Shown: positions 32,501 to 42,764, numbered from the stretch's first letter. The stretch is DNA of 64,000 bases from Lumbricus rubellus (GCA_945859605.1 OX243812.1:43583009-43647008), one strand, 5' to 3'. Numbers and translations: made by a program. The notes: generated from the letters alone by a model not told the origin.

Positions 32501-32573
32501 ATGTCGTGGCCTTCCGAGGCTCTTTCTGTTCAAACCCTGAAGACGAGGCCTGACTAATTCCGGACCCATTATC
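29506..32573 (+). mobile_element. TAA-targeted RLE retrotransposon, tandem copy 1
   Basis: It runs from GCGCCGTTTAAACTTATCC to GACCCATTATCAAAG. The short ~60-bp 5' UTR is truncated compared with the - strand relative, which has about 300 bp. Period to the next copy is 3111 bp. Confidence 0.9.
29566..32553 (+). CDS. Retrotransposon polyprotein: zinc finger, RT, RLE (995 aa), tandem copy 1
   Basis: The start is the ATG of MTTHRLITSDYM, preceded by GTCACC. The - strand relative begins MTTQRRLTADYM, and the frame upstream has only a TTG. The finger uses Cys28, Cys31, His45, His47 and Cys54, with the same spacing as in the 993-aa protein. The RT has GGLRPIVIGYCWRRL, LVKLDFKNAFNT, VGPQQGDPLGPLLF and YMDDVSLGG (~505). 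The thumb has WLQASLPVKMGGLGIRR. The knuckle is CPCG / GSHGLSC (~808-824) and the RLE core KRPDGMTLIPW (~865) with WDVTVTDT (~883). There are no internal stops. It differs from the next copy by two residues (Ile for Leu in WQMILTF, Val for Ala in RFNVVAF). All catalytic residues I can see are present, so it could encode active enzyme. Confidence 0.93.
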   Translation: MTTHRLITSDYMTSPVGLRMSQKVKGVCSVCRSERQLHNKDGRVHLHGPRNQPCPGSHKLPLGTSCSQGDNPEVDERRQPDEVVSTLPPPHTITERLSVSSDASKVRISHPSLPQRLLKRIPKAARLQTGRLLTTIINKVLKDTGNPSTWQMILTFGAAVLEQPRRGGRRHNLSSTIKKRVDDFHTSWQLKRDEIFAESSIINTHGGRYKADVDQSIASAVASKLEDGNIRAAIRILCSNDKPVAADQDTLTELRSKHPSPPIDRPHITAKHTVAPFQTTEDEVLGRIRSFPQGSSGGPDGLRPQHLSDLVNCAEVGSELISAITGLVNLLLKGECPDLIRPLLFGGTLMALRKASGGLRPIVIGYCWRRLASKCANTYAVSMVTEYLAPRQVGVGVPGGAEAAVHAARRFLEAMPKGSILVKLDFKNAFNTLFRDRMLSAIDDVLPELAPYCHLAYAAPSQLLFGQYNILSQVGPQQGDPLGPLLFCLPLQPILQDLTSSLILGYMDDVSLGGEAATVAEDVMLLKERCEHLGLQLNEEKCEIIHRHDMHLSDSIFNNFTVTPPEKACLLGAPLSTSEALTKCLEDRCTELELAISRLELIAKHDALTLLRFSLSSQRLVYTLRCCPCTGHVLLDRFDAILRNGLSTVFNIALSNDQWLQASLPVKMGGLGIRRVASLALPAFLASAAGTRDLQSSMLGSNQSDTDLCVEEMTRRWCEASGITPPDESVAHKQSHRDTPLVIKVVESLLTIHTDAYHQARLRAVAAPHSGDWLFALPISSCGLRLDDEAVRIAVSLRLGVGLCEPHACPCGAVVTADGSHGLSCGLGPGRIARHAVLNGLISRSLTRAGVPNIKEPSGLLRSDGKRPDGMTLIPWSGGRSLVWDVTVTDTVAPSYLSSTSGAAGAAAELAATRKNAKYSELSKTYLFVPLAFETLGPINESGLVFLKDLGRRISEFSRESRETCFLFQRLSISIQRFNVVAFRGSFCSNPEDEA

Positions 32574-32616
32574 AAAGTTATAATAATAATAATAATAATA
32601 ATAAAAATAATAATAA
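32574..32616 (+). repeat. TAA linker of the tandem array
   Basis: Identical to 29463-29505 in length and interruptions. Confidence 0.93.
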
Positions 32617-35600
32617 TGCGCCGTTTAAACTTATCCATCTTGTTTGAAACGGCTTATCTATGACGTAAACGTCACCATGACTACGCATCGTCTAATTACG
32701 TCGGATTACATGACGTCGCCCGTAGGCCTACGAATGTCGCAAAAAGTGAAAGGCGTATGCAGCGTGTGTAGGTCGGAAAGACAGCTTCACAATAAAGACG
32801 GCAGGGTTCATCTGCACGGCCCTCGAAATCAGCCATGCCCTGGTTCCCATAAGCTGCCTCTCGGAACGAGTTGCAGCCAGGGTGACAATCCAGAGGTAGA
32901 CGAACGCCGCCAGCCGGATGAGGTTGTGTCGACGCTGCCACCGCCGCATACCATAACGGAGCGACTGTCGGTAAGCAGCGACGCCTCTAAGGTCAGAATC
33001 TCACATCCATCACTGCCACAGAGATTGCTGAAACGCATCCCAAAAGCTGCTAGACTACAAACCGGTCGGCTTCTCACTACGATCATCAACAAAGTCTTGA
33101 AAGACACAGGAAACCCTTCCACGTGGCAGATGCTCCTCACTTTTGGTGCTGCGGTCTTGGAACAACCACGAAGAGGAGGTCGCCGCCACAATCTTTCATC
33201 AACCATCAAGAAAAGGGTAGATGACTTCCATACATCTTGGCAGCTGAAAAGGGATGAGATCTTCGCTGAGTCTTCCATCATTAACACCCATGGTGGAAGA
33301 TATAAAGCAGATGTCGACCAGTCGATTGCTTCAGCTGTTGCATCAAAACTAGAAGATGGCAACATCAGAGCGGCAATTAGAATTCTATGCTCTAACGACA
33401 AACCCGTTGCGGCTGACCAAGACACCTTAACGGAGCTACGCTCAAAACACCCCTCGCCTCCAATCGACCGGCCTCACATCACGGCAAAACACACGGTGGC
33501 GCCCTTTCAGACAACAGAAGATGAGGTGCTCGGCCGGATCCGCTCTTTCCCGCAGGGTTCCTCGGGCGGACCAGACGGTCTTCGACCCCAACACCTTTCA
33601 GACCTCGTGAACTGCGCAGAAGTCGGATCAGAGCTGATCTCCGCCATCACCGGTCTGGTCAACCTTCTTCTGAAAGGCGAATGCCCTGATCTCATTAGAC
33701 CCTTACTCTTTGGAGGAACTCTTATGGCTCTCCGAAAGGCGTCTGGGGGTCTGCGCCCGATTGTAATTGGTTATTGCTGGCGCAGGCTCGCATCCAAATG
33801 TGCAAACACCTATGCGGTCTCGATGGTGACTGAATACCTCGCACCGAGGCAGGTTGGAGTTGGTGTTCCGGGTGGAGCAGAGGCAGCAGTTCATGCGGCG
33901 AGACGTTTTCTGGAAGCAATGCCAAAAGGATCCATCTTGGTAAAGCTAGATTTCAAGAATGCTTTCAACACCCTCTTCAGAGACAGGATGCTCTCTGCAA
34001 TAGATGATGTCCTCCCGGAACTTGCTCCATACTGTCACCTCGCTTACGCGGCACCTTCGCAGCTTCTGTTCGGTCAGTATAACATCTTATCACAAGTTGG
34101 ACCCCAACAAGGAGATCCGCTCGGTCCTTTGCTCTTTTGCCTCCCGCTACAGCCAATTCTGCAGGATTTGACTTCATCGCTGATATTGGGATACATGGAC
34201 GACGTTTCTCTTGGAGGAGAAGCAGCCACTGTGGCAGAAGACGTGATGTTACTAAAGGAGCGATGTGAGCATCTTGGATTGCAACTTAACGAAGAAAAAT
34301 GTGAAATCATCCATCGCCATGACATGCACCTCTCCGACAGTATCTTCAATAATTTCACCGTCACACCACCAGAGAAAGCCTGTTTGCTAGGTGCGCCATT
34401 GTCCACCAGTGAAGCATTGACAAAATGTCTGGAGGACAGATGCACAGAACTGGAGTTGGCAATAAGCAGATTAGAGTTAATTGCCAAACATGATGCTTTG
34501 ACCCTCCTCAGATTCTCACTCAGCTCACAGAGATTGGTTTACACATTAAGATGTTGCCCGTGTACAGGTCACGTTTTGTTGGACAGATTCGACGCAATTC
34601 TTCGAAACGGATTAAGTACAGTCTTCAACATCGCCTTATCGAACGACCAATGGCTACAGGCTTCTTTGCCCGTGAAGATGGGTGGATTGGGAATTCGTCG
34701 GGTGGCTTCGCTTGCACTCCCTGCCTTTCTGGCTTCTGCTGCAGGCACCCGCGACCTTCAATCCTCCATGCTGGGTTCAAATCAGTCTGACACCGACTTA
34801 TGTGTGGAAGAAATGACGCGACGTTGGTGCGAAGCAAGCGGCATCACACCGCCAGACGAGAGCGTGGCCCACAAACAATCGCACAGGGACACACCGCTTG
34901 TCATCAAGGTGGTCGAATCACTGCTCACCATCCACACTGACGCCTACCATCAAGCTCGCCTTAGAGCTGTCGCTGCGCCTCATAGCGGCGACTGGTTGTT
35001 TGCGCTGCCAATATCATCGTGTGGTTTGCGGCTGGACGACGAAGCGGTGAGGATAGCTGTAAGCCTCCGCCTTGGGGTGGGTTTATGCGAGCCACACGCA
35101 TGTCCTTGTGGGGCGGTGGTGACTGCAGATGGCTCCCATGGCCTGTCCTGTGGTCTTGGTCCGGGCAGGATCGCCAGACACGCCGTCCTGAACGGCCTGA
35201 TTAGTCGCAGTCTGACTCGTGCCGGCGTCCCCAACATTAAAGAGCCATCCGGTTTGCTGAGGTCGGACGGAAAGCGTCCCGATGGGATGACTCTAATTCC
35301 TTGGAGCGGAGGCCGTAGTCTCGTCTGGGATGTCACAGTGACGGACACCGTGGCTCCATCTTACCTTAGCTCAACATCGGGCGCAGCTGGAGCGGCGGCT
35401 GAGCTGGCTGCCACCAGAAAGAATGCGAAGTACAGTGAACTGTCCAAAACCTACTTATTTGTGCCGCTGGCCTTCGAGACCCTTGGTCCAATCAACGAAA
35501 GCGGTCTTGTTTTCCTCAAAGATTTAGGAAGGCGTATTTCCGAATTTTCAAGGGAGTCTAGAGAAACTTGCTTTCTCTTCCAGCGTTTGTCGATTTCAAT

Positions 35601-35695
35601 CCAGCGCTTTAATGCCGTGGCCTTCCGAGGCTCTTTCTGTTCAAACCCTGAAGACGAGGCCTGACTAATTCCGGACCCATCTGTTAAATGAAATG
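32617..35695 (+). mobile_element. TAA-targeted RLE retrotransposon, tandem copy 2
   Basis: Same 5' start as copy 1. Its 3' flank differs after GGACCCAT (CTGTTAAATGAAATG instead of TATCAAAG), which shows that copy 1 acquired the tail of the truncated first member. Confidence 0.9.
32677..35664 (+). CDS. Retrotransposon polyprotein: zinc finger, RT, RLE (995 aa), tandem copy 2
   Basis: Uninterrupted from MTTHRLITSDYM to the TGA at 35662-35664. The domain order and residues are as in copy 1, with WQMLLTF and RFNAVAF at the two differing positions, matching the other family members. These are probably the ancestral states, and the copy 1 variants are probably private changes. The near-identity of ~3 kb in coding, linker and untranslated sequence points to recent duplication rather than two insertions. 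The ORF would supply one protein that binds the RNA and target, nicks TAA DNA and copies the RNA. Confidence 0.93.
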   Translation: MTTHRLITSDYMTSPVGLRMSQKVKGVCSVCRSERQLHNKDGRVHLHGPRNQPCPGSHKLPLGTSCSQGDNPEVDERRQPDEVVSTLPPPHTITERLSVSSDASKVRISHPSLPQRLLKRIPKAARLQTGRLLTTIINKVLKDTGNPSTWQMLLTFGAAVLEQPRRGGRRHNLSSTIKKRVDDFHTSWQLKRDEIFAESSIINTHGGRYKADVDQSIASAVASKLEDGNIRAAIRILCSNDKPVAADQDTLTELRSKHPSPPIDRPHITAKHTVAPFQTTEDEVLGRIRSFPQGSSGGPDGLRPQHLSDLVNCAEVGSELISAITGLVNLLLKGECPDLIRPLLFGGTLMALRKASGGLRPIVIGYCWRRLASKCANTYAVSMVTEYLAPRQVGVGVPGGAEAAVHAARRFLEAMPKGSILVKLDFKNAFNTLFRDRMLSAIDDVLPELAPYCHLAYAAPSQLLFGQYNILSQVGPQQGDPLGPLLFCLPLQPILQDLTSSLILGYMDDVSLGGEAATVAEDVMLLKERCEHLGLQLNEEKCEIIHRHDMHLSDSIFNNFTVTPPEKACLLGAPLSTSEALTKCLEDRCTELELAISRLELIAKHDALTLLRFSLSSQRLVYTLRCCPCTGHVLLDRFDAILRNGLSTVFNIALSNDQWLQASLPVKMGGLGIRRVASLALPAFLASAAGTRDLQSSMLGSNQSDTDLCVEEMTRRWCEASGITPPDESVAHKQSHRDTPLVIKVVESLLTIHTDAYHQARLRAVAAPHSGDWLFALPISSCGLRLDDEAVRIAVSLRLGVGLCEPHACPCGAVVTADGSHGLSCGLGPGRIARHAVLNGLISRSLTRAGVPNIKEPSGLLRSDGKRPDGMTLIPWSGGRSLVWDVTVTDTVAPSYLSSTSGAAGAAAELAATRKNAKYSELSKTYLFVPLAFETLGPINESGLVFLKDLGRRISEFSRESRETCFLFQRLSISIQRFNAVAFRGSFCSNPEDEA

Positions 35696-35700
35696 TTATA

Positions 35701-35786
<86 letters not shown>

Positions 35787-35835
35787 AATGATAAAAATGA
35801 TAACTCAAAATTAAATAATAATAATAATAATAATA
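35696..35835 (+). repeat. (TAA)n with TGA/GAT variants
   Basis: TAA array with a degenerate middle (AATGATAATGATAATAATGAT), closing the tandem array and preceding a different subfamily. Confidence 0.93.
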
Positions 35836-37506
35836 GACGTAATGCTGCGCGCTGTCAATAAAATCATACCCGACCTATACCCGTTCATACATCAGGCATA
35901 CTCCGCGGAGTCAGTGCTCCAGTTCGGAGAGTTCGTTATTGCATCACAGATTGGTCCGCAACAGGGCGACCCTTTGGGCCCCTTACTCTTTTGTCTGCCA
36001 CTGCAGCCCGTCTTGCAATCATTGACATCCAGCTTCCGAGTCGGGTACTTGGACGATCTGTCACTAGGAGGAAGACCCGAAGACGTGGTCAATGACATGA
36101 AAATCATCTCGGATCTGGAGCCAAGCTTAGGCTTATGCCTGAACAAGCAGAAATGCGAAATCTTGGCCGGGGAGGAAGAGGTAGACAAAACATTTGATGT
36201 CTTCAAACGAGCAACCATGGACTCAATAACTCTGCTGGGGGCACCGCTCAGAAGAGGCACGGCTCTGGTCGAAGTATTGCAGGACCATTCTGAAAGATTG
36301 GAACAGGCATTGAAGGACTTGATGAGGCTGCCTACGCAGGGAGCCCTGATGCTAATGAGATCGTGCTTCGGGGCCGCGAGGCTGACCTTCTTACTCAGAA
36401 CGGCGCAGTGCTGGGATCACATCTTGTTGAGAACTATGGATGAACAGATGAGACAGGGATTGGAGTCAGTCGTCAACATCAGACTCAGTGACATCCAATG
36501 GATTCAAGCGACACTTCCGATAAGAGACGGCGGTTTGGGGATCAGACGGCTTCAGATGCTGGCATCTTCCGCATATATTGCTTCAGCTGCAGTAGCCAGA
36601 AATCTTGCAACCGCTATTCTTCACTCGGAGGATTTGCAAGATCCATTCAAGAATGAAATTCTCATCGAGCGCAGGGAGACGCTCCCGAGCGGAGAGATAG
36701 AGTCCATCACTGCCCAAAAAGCTTGGGACAGACCACTGGTTGAGGCAGACATATCGTTGGTGTGGTCCTCGGCGACAGATCCGCTCAGCAGGGCGAGGCT
36801 GCGGGCAGTAACATCCGCCCATGCAGGAGACTGGATGGCAGTTTTTCCAATGGCCTCCTGTGGATTATGTCTCAGCGATGAGGCCGTCAGAGTGGCGATA
36901 GGCCTTCGCCTTGGCCTGGATCTCTGCGAGCCACACCAGTGCCAGTGCGGCTTAGTGACTGACCAGGGAGGACATCATGGACTGGTCTGTCGACTTTCTG
37001 GAGGGCGTGCAAGTAGGCATTTCGCAATAAACGACATCATCTGGAGAGCCCTTCAGCGAGCAGATGTTCCGAGCTCCAAGGAACCAGCAGGTCTGTTTCG
37101 TACTGATGGCAAAAGACCGGATGGGGCAACGTCGATCCCGTGGTCAAGAGGGAAATACATGACATGCGATGCTACGAGTGTTCACAAGTGTGCTAGCTCG
37201 TATATTCATCTGACCTCCGTAACATCTGGAGCAGCAGCTGAAATGGCATCCACCAAGAAGACATCAAAATATGCAGGAATCCCCAGTACACACGAATTCA
37301 TTCCGGTGGCACTTGAGACCTTGGGTCCCATCAATGCACAGGGCCTGGAGTTCTTATCAGAACTAGGGCGGCGGTTGACCATGGTGTCAGGAGACCCGCA
37401 GGAGACAGCACATCTCTTTCAGCGTCTTTCAGTTAGCACTCAACGCTTTAACGCTGTTTCTTTTCGCTCTACCTTTGCACAATCGACCGGTGACGATGAC
37501 CGTTAA
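35836..37506 (+). pseudogene. 5'-truncated RLE retrotransposon ORF, otherwise open
   Basis: It begins inside the RT palm at DVMLRAVNKIIPDLYPF, just after the catalytic LDFANAFNS region has been lost. It reads without a break to the TAA at 37504-37506 (554 codons from the ATG at 35842). Present: IGPQQGDPLGPLLF, YLDDLSLGG, WIQATLPIRDGGLGIRR, the knuckle CQCG / GGHHGLVC, KRPDGATSIPW and CDATSVHK (Trp-Asp of other copies is Cys-Asp here). This subfamily (YLDDLSLGG, RDGGLGIRR, HHGLVC) is closest to the - strand elements at 41904-46159 and 52557-55412. It is a typical 5' truncation by incomplete reverse transcription. Confidence 0.88.
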
Positions 37507-37547
37507 CTCCAGAACAACACTGTTTTTAGTATTTATTGTTTTTAAAG

Positions 37548-37572
37548 CCTGAGGGATCATAAATACCTCGGG
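37548..37572 (+). other. Conserved 3' hairpin (CCTGAGG / CCTCGGG)
   Basis: 7-bp stem with a T-G pair, loop GATCATAAATA, 41 nt after the stop, followed by an A-run. It is present although this ORF belongs to a different subfamily from the + strand copies upstream. Confidence 0.8.
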
Positions 37573-37575
37573 CGC

Positions 37576-37807
<232 letters not shown>

Positions 37808-40779
37808 TTATACAACAAAATCTGGTTCGACAAAAGACCCGCGGAAGGCCACGGCATTGAAGCGCTGGATTGAAATCGACAAGCGCTGGAAGAGAAAAGA
37901 AGTTTCTCTAGAGTCTCCAGAAAATTGGACAAGACGTCTTCCGAGATCTTTAATGAAATCAAGGCCGCTTTCGTTGATTGGACCCAAGGTCTCGAAGGCC
38001 AGCGGCACAAATAAATAGGTTGAGGACAGTTCACTGTACTTCGCGTTCTTTCTGGTGGCTGCCAGCTCAGCCGCCGCTCCAGCTGCGCCCGACGTTGAAT
38101 TTAAATAAGATGGAGCCACGGTATCCATCACTGTGACATCCCACAGTAGACTGCGGCCTCCACGCCATGGAATTAGAGTCATTCCGTCGGGTCGCTTTCC
38201 GTCTGTCCTCAGTAATCCGGTTGGCTCTTTGATGTTAGGGACGCCCGCACGAGTCAGGCTGCGGCTGACCAGGTCGTTCAGAATGGCGTGTCTGGCAATC
38301 CTACCAGGACCGAGACCACACGAGAGACCATGGGAGCCATCCGCCGTAACTGCCACTCCACAGGGACATGCGTGTGGCTCGCATATGCCCAACCCAAGTC
38401 GCAGGCTGATCGAAATTCTCACTGCTTCGTCGTCCAGCCGCAAACCACATGACGTTATCGGTTGAGCAAACAGCCAGTCGCCGCTGTGAGGCGCAGCGAC
38501 TGCTCTAAGGCGTGCTTGATGGTAAGCGTCAGTGTGGGTGGTGAGCAGTGAATCTACAACCTTGATCACAAGCGGTCTGTCCCAGTGCGATTGTTTGTGG
38601 GCCACGCTCTCGTCTGGCGGTGTGATGCCGCTCGCTTCGCACCAACGTCGCGTCAACTCTTCCACACATACGTCGATGTCAATCTGATTTAATCCAAGCA
38701 TGGAGGATTGGAGGTCGCGGGTGCCTACAGCAGAAGCCAGAAAGGCAGGGAGTGCAAGCGAAGCCACCCGACGAATTCCAAGTCCACCTAACTTCACTGG
38801 CAAAGTGGCCTGTAGCCATTGATCGTTCGATTAGGCGATGTTGAAGACTGTGCTTAATCCGTTTCGAAGGATTGCGTCGAATCTGTCCAGCAAAACGTGA
38901 CCTATACAAGGGCTGCATCTTAAAGTGTACACAAGTCTCTGAGAGCTGAGTGAGAATCTGAGAAGGGTCAAAGCGTCATGTTTGGCAATGAACTCTAATC
39001 TGCTTATTGCCAACTCCAGCTCCGTGCATCTGTCTTCCAGACATTTTGACAATGCTTCACTGGTGGACAATGGCGCACCTAGTAAACAGGCTTTCTCAGG
39101 TGTCGTTACGGTGAAATCACAGAAGACACTGTCAATGTACTCCATGTCATGGTGATAGATGATTTCACACTTTTCTGGGTTGAGTTGTAGTCCAAGTTGC
39201 TCACATCGCTCTTTCAGTAGTTTCACATCCTCCGCCACAGTGACTGCATTTCCTCCGAGAGTAACGTCATCCATGTAACCCATTACCAGCGGTGATGACA
39301 AATCCTGCAGAATTGGTTGTAGCGGAAGGCAGAAAAGTAACGAACCTAGTGGGTCTCCCTGTTGAGGACCGACTTGTGAAGATATGTTATAGTGACCAAA
39401 CAGTAGATCTGAAGGCTCAGCGTAAGCTAGGTGACAGAATGGAGCAAGTTCCGGGAGGACGTCGTCAATAGAAGACATCATTCTATCTCTGTACAGACTA
39501 TTGAAGGCGTTCTTAAAGTCTAGCTTTATTAGGATAGATCCAGCAGGCATTGCTTCCAAGAAACGTCTCGCTGCGTGGACCGCAGCCTCTGCTCCACCCG
39601 GCACACCAACACCAACCTGTCTCGGTGCGAGGTATGCAGTGGCATCTGCGATCGCGTAGGTGTTTGCACATTTTGATGCTAGTCTGCGCCAGAAGTAACC
39701 TATTACAATCGGTCGCAGACCTCCCGATTCCTTTCGAAGTGCCATCAAAGTACCACCGAAGAGAACAGGTCTTATGGGTTCAGGGCATTCACCCTTCAGA
39801 AGAAGATTGACCAGACCGGTGATGGCGGAGATCAGCTCTGCTCCAATTTCTGCGCAGTTCACGAGGTCTGAAAGGTGTTGGGGTCGAAGACCGTCTGGTC
39901 CGCCCGAAGAACCTTGCGGGAAAGAGCGGATCCTGCCGAGCACCTCGTCTTCTGTTGTCTGAAAGGGCGCCACCGTGTGTTTTGCCGTGATGTGAGGCCG
40001 GTCGATTGGAGGCGAAGGGTGTTTTGATCGTAGCTCCGTTAAGGTGTCATGATCAGCCGCAACGGGCCTGTCGTTAGAGCACAGAATTCTGATGGCCGCT
40101 CTGATGTTGCCATCCTCTAGTTTGGATGCAACAGCTGAAGCAATCGACTGGTCGACATCTGCTTTATATCTTCCACCATGTCTGTTAATGATGGGGACTC
40201 AGCGAAGATTTCTTCTCTCTTAAGTTTCCAAGATGTCTGGAAGTCATCTACCCTTTTCTTGATTGTTGAAGACAGATTGTGTCGGCGACCACCTCTTCTT
40301 GGTTGTTCCAAGACCGCAGCACCAAAAGTGAGGAGCATCTGCCATGTGGAAGGGTTTTCGGCGTCCCTTAACACTTTATTGATTATGGTTGTGAGAAGTC
40401 GTCCGGTTTGTAGTCTAGCAGCTTTCGGGATGCGTTTCAGCAATCTGTGTGACAGTCTTGGGTGCGGAATTCTGATCTCAGGGGCGTCGCTGTTCACCAA
40501 CAGTTGTTCCGTTCTGACAACCGGCGGTGTCTGCTCAACCTCATCCGACTGGCTGCGTTCGTCTACCTCTTGACTGTCACCCTGGCTGCCACTCGTTCCA
40601 AGAGGTAGTCTGTGCGACCCTGGGCACGGTTGATTACGAGGACCGTGAAGATGGACTTTCCCGTCTTTGTTATGAAGCAGTCTTAACGACCTGCATACAC
40701 AGCAAACGCCTTTAGCTTTTTGTGACGCACGGACGGGCGACGTCATATAATCCGCCGTCAGACGACGTTGCGTTGTCAT
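37808..40779 (-). pseudogene. Retrotransposon polyprotein (zinc finger, RT, RLE), - strand, two lesions
   Basis: The start is MTTQRRLTADYM at 40779, close kin of the tandem copies. Finger CCVCRSLRLLHNKDG / VHLHGPRNQPCPGS. A one-base shift near 40185 breaks the frame between the N-domain and SKLEDGNIRAAIRILCS. The RT then reads GGLRPIVIGYFWRRL, LIKLDFKNAFNS, VGPQQGDPLGSLLF (Pro to Ser) and YMDDVTLGG. A TAA at about 38832-38834 replaces the TTA Leu codon of the tandem copies. After it come the thumb, knuckle (CPCG / GSHGLSC), KRPDGMTLIPW, WDVTVMDT and FRGSFVEPDFVV to the stop at 37808-37810. So one frameshift and one nonsense codon in an otherwise complete ORF. Confidence 0.9.
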
Positions 40780-41085
40780 GGCAACGTTTATGGCATAGCT
40801 AGCGGTTTAAACGAGATCGTTAAATTTAAATGGCTCTCTGAACGTTATGAATAAATCAAATTAGTGGCCAACCATACTCAGCAGAATCCTGGTCGTTTCG
40901 CAAACTGTGACTTGATCTTAGCGAAACGCACAAAACAAAAAGAAACCATCGAATCACGAGACGTTGATCTTTCAGATGGTGAAAAAATCCAACGATAACA
41001 AATACTCAATTCGCAAAATATTAATTAAATAGCAGGAGGACTAAAAATGTCAGCCCACACTGACCGCTGGTGACGTCATTTATAT
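40780..41085 (-). promoter_or_regulatory. 5' UTR of the - strand element
   Basis: About 300 bp ending (in element sense, beginning) near TGACGTCACC at 41071-41078, the same octamer that opens the + strand elements at 6970 and 10750. It shares GTTTAAAC-type sequence with the truncated 5' UTRs of the tandem copies. Confidence 0.6.
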
Positions 41086-41092
41086 AAATTTC

Positions 41093-41136
<44 letters not shown>
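41093..41136 (+). repeat. (TAA)n microsatellite
   Basis: About 44 bp of TAA between the divergent elements. Confidence 0.93.
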
Positions 41137-41137
<1 letters not shown>

Positions 41138-41170
41138 GTCAGACTGCGACTGATTAGTCGCAGTCTGACT
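41137..41170. repeat. Snap-back inverted repeat at a 5' truncation junction
   Basis: 15-bp arm AGTCAGACTGCGACT, spacer GATT, then the complementary arm AGTCGCAGTCTGACT. The right arm is genuine element sequence, so the left arm is an inverted copy made at the junction. Confidence 0.93.
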
Positions 41171-41616
41171 CGTGCCGCGTCCCCAACATTAAAGAGCCAT
41201 CCGGTTTGCTGAGGTCGGACGGAAAGCGTCCCGATGGGATGACTCTAATTCCTTGGAGCGGAGGCCGTAGTCTCGTCTGGGATGTCACAGTGACGGACAC
41301 CGTGGCTCCATCTTACCTTAGCTCAACATCGGGCGCAGCTGGAGCGGCGGCTGAGCTGGCTGCCACCAGAAAGAATGCGAAGTACAGTGAACTGTCCAAA
41401 ACCTACTTATTTGTGCCGCTGGCCTTCGAGACCCTTGGTCCAATCAACGAAAGCGGTCTTGTTTTCCTCAAAGATTTAGGAAGGCGTATTTCCGAATTTT
41501 CAAGGGAGTCTAGAGAAACTTGCTTTCTCTTCCAGCGTTTGTCGATTTCAATCCAGCGCTTTAATGCCGTGGCCTTCCGAGGCTCTTTCTGTTCAAACCT
41601 TGAAGACGAGGCCTGA
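41152..41616 (+). pseudogene. 5'-truncated RLE fragment with snap-back 5' end
   Basis: It corresponds to the last ~150 codons of the tandem-copy protein. One G is missing just inside (GTGCCGCG for GTGCCGGCG), then it reads LRSDGKRPDGMTLIPW, WDVTVTDT and FRGSFCSNLEDEA to the TGA at 41614-41616. The Pro to Leu change near the end and a 3' flank starting GGACCCATCTGTTG are closer to tandem copy 2 than to copy 1. Confidence 0.88.
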
Positions 41617-41674
41617 CTAATTCCGGACCCATCTGTTGTATTACTTTAAAACATGTATTAATTATTTTAAAAAA

Positions 41675-41687
41675 AATAAAAAATAAA

Positions 41688-41721
<34 letters not shown>

Positions 41722-41766
41722 TGGTCATAGGCATAAAATAACGTGTCGATAATAATAATAATAATA

Positions 41767-41852
<86 letters not shown>
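41675..41852. repeat. TAA then TTA arrays meeting head to head
   Basis: TAA units at 41690-41720 and 41750-41767 turn into about 85 bp of TTA to 41852. The switch marks the border between + strand and - strand insertions and can fold as a long AAT/ATT hairpin. Confidence 0.93.
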
Positions 41853-41853
41853 C

Positions 41854-41880
41854 GCCCGAGGTAGTAAGGATCCCTCGGGC
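41854..41880 (-). other. Conserved 3' hairpin (GCCCGAGG / CCTCGGGC), - strand element
   Basis: Perfect 8-bp stem located between the TTA array and the C-terminal code of the - strand element, the mirror image of the + strand arrangement. Confidence 0.82.
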
Positions 41881-41903
41881 TGTAAAAGAAGATTAAAATC
41901 AGT

Positions 41904-42764
41904 TTATTGGTTCTCGTCTCCAACGTCGTGCCCAAAAGTGCCTCTAAATGCAACGCCATTGAACCGTTGCGTGCAAACTGACAAACGCTGGAAGCGGTGC
42001 ATGCTTTCTCTAGGGTCTCCCGTTGCCTCTGTCATGCGGCGGCCCAACTCCTGAAGAAATGACAGTCCTGTTCTGTTTATCGGGCCCAGTGATTCAATTG
42101 CCACGGGGATGAACTCGTGCGTAGCGGGGAGGGATGTATACTTCGTGCTTTTTCGTTCAGCAGCCTGCTCCGCCGCTCCACCCGTTACTGTCGACGTCAG
42201 ATGAAGATACGACGACGCGCACGTATGGACTGCTGTTGCATCCCATGCAATGAACCTGCCTCTTGGCCATGGAACCAGCGTGGCTCCGTCTGGTCTTTTT
42301 CCATCGGTGCGGCTCAGTCCTGACGGTTCCTTTGAACTTGGAATATCCGCCTTCGACAGGGCTCTCCAGATGATGTCATTTAGCGCAGCGTGTCGCGCTG
42401 CCCTTCCCGTCGACCTTCTGCAGACCAGTCCATGATGTCCACCTGGATCTGCAATCTCGCCACACTGGCACCGATGTGATGCACAAAGAGTTAGACCAAG
42501 GCGGAAACCTACAGCAACCCTAACCGCCTCATTGCTCAACCCTAGGCCGCATGCAGCCAAAGGGATGGTCCCGAGCCAGTCTCCGGCGTGTGCGGCCGAC
42601 CATGCTCGAAGTCTTGCCTGGCTGAGTGGATCATCGCATCCATTGCAAATCTTCATCTTGTCACTGTCGATAAGCGGTCGATCCCAGGTCTTCTGTTCTC
42701 TCGGGATCGGCTCCATCACTGCAGGAAGCGAGTCTTTGCGAGCTTCCATCATCTCATCCCGGTA
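41904..42764 (-). pseudogene. - strand RLE element, C-terminal part (split by DNA transposon)
   Basis: From the insertion site the ORF runs YRDEMMEARKDSLPAV, HAGDWLGTIPLAACGLGLS, the knuckle CQCG / GGHHGLVC, KRPDGATLVPW, WDATAVHTCASSYL and FRGTFGHDVGDENQ to the stop at 41904-41906, with no break. The other part of the same ORF is at 44052-46159. Both the knuckle and the RLE catalytic Asp residues are kept. Excluding the insert, this half is intact. Confidence 0.88.

Noticed and set aside
29566..35664. Two independent retrotransposon insertions in tandem
   Set aside because: The linkers, including microsatellite interruptions, are identical, and the 3' flanks follow the pattern of unequal exchange.
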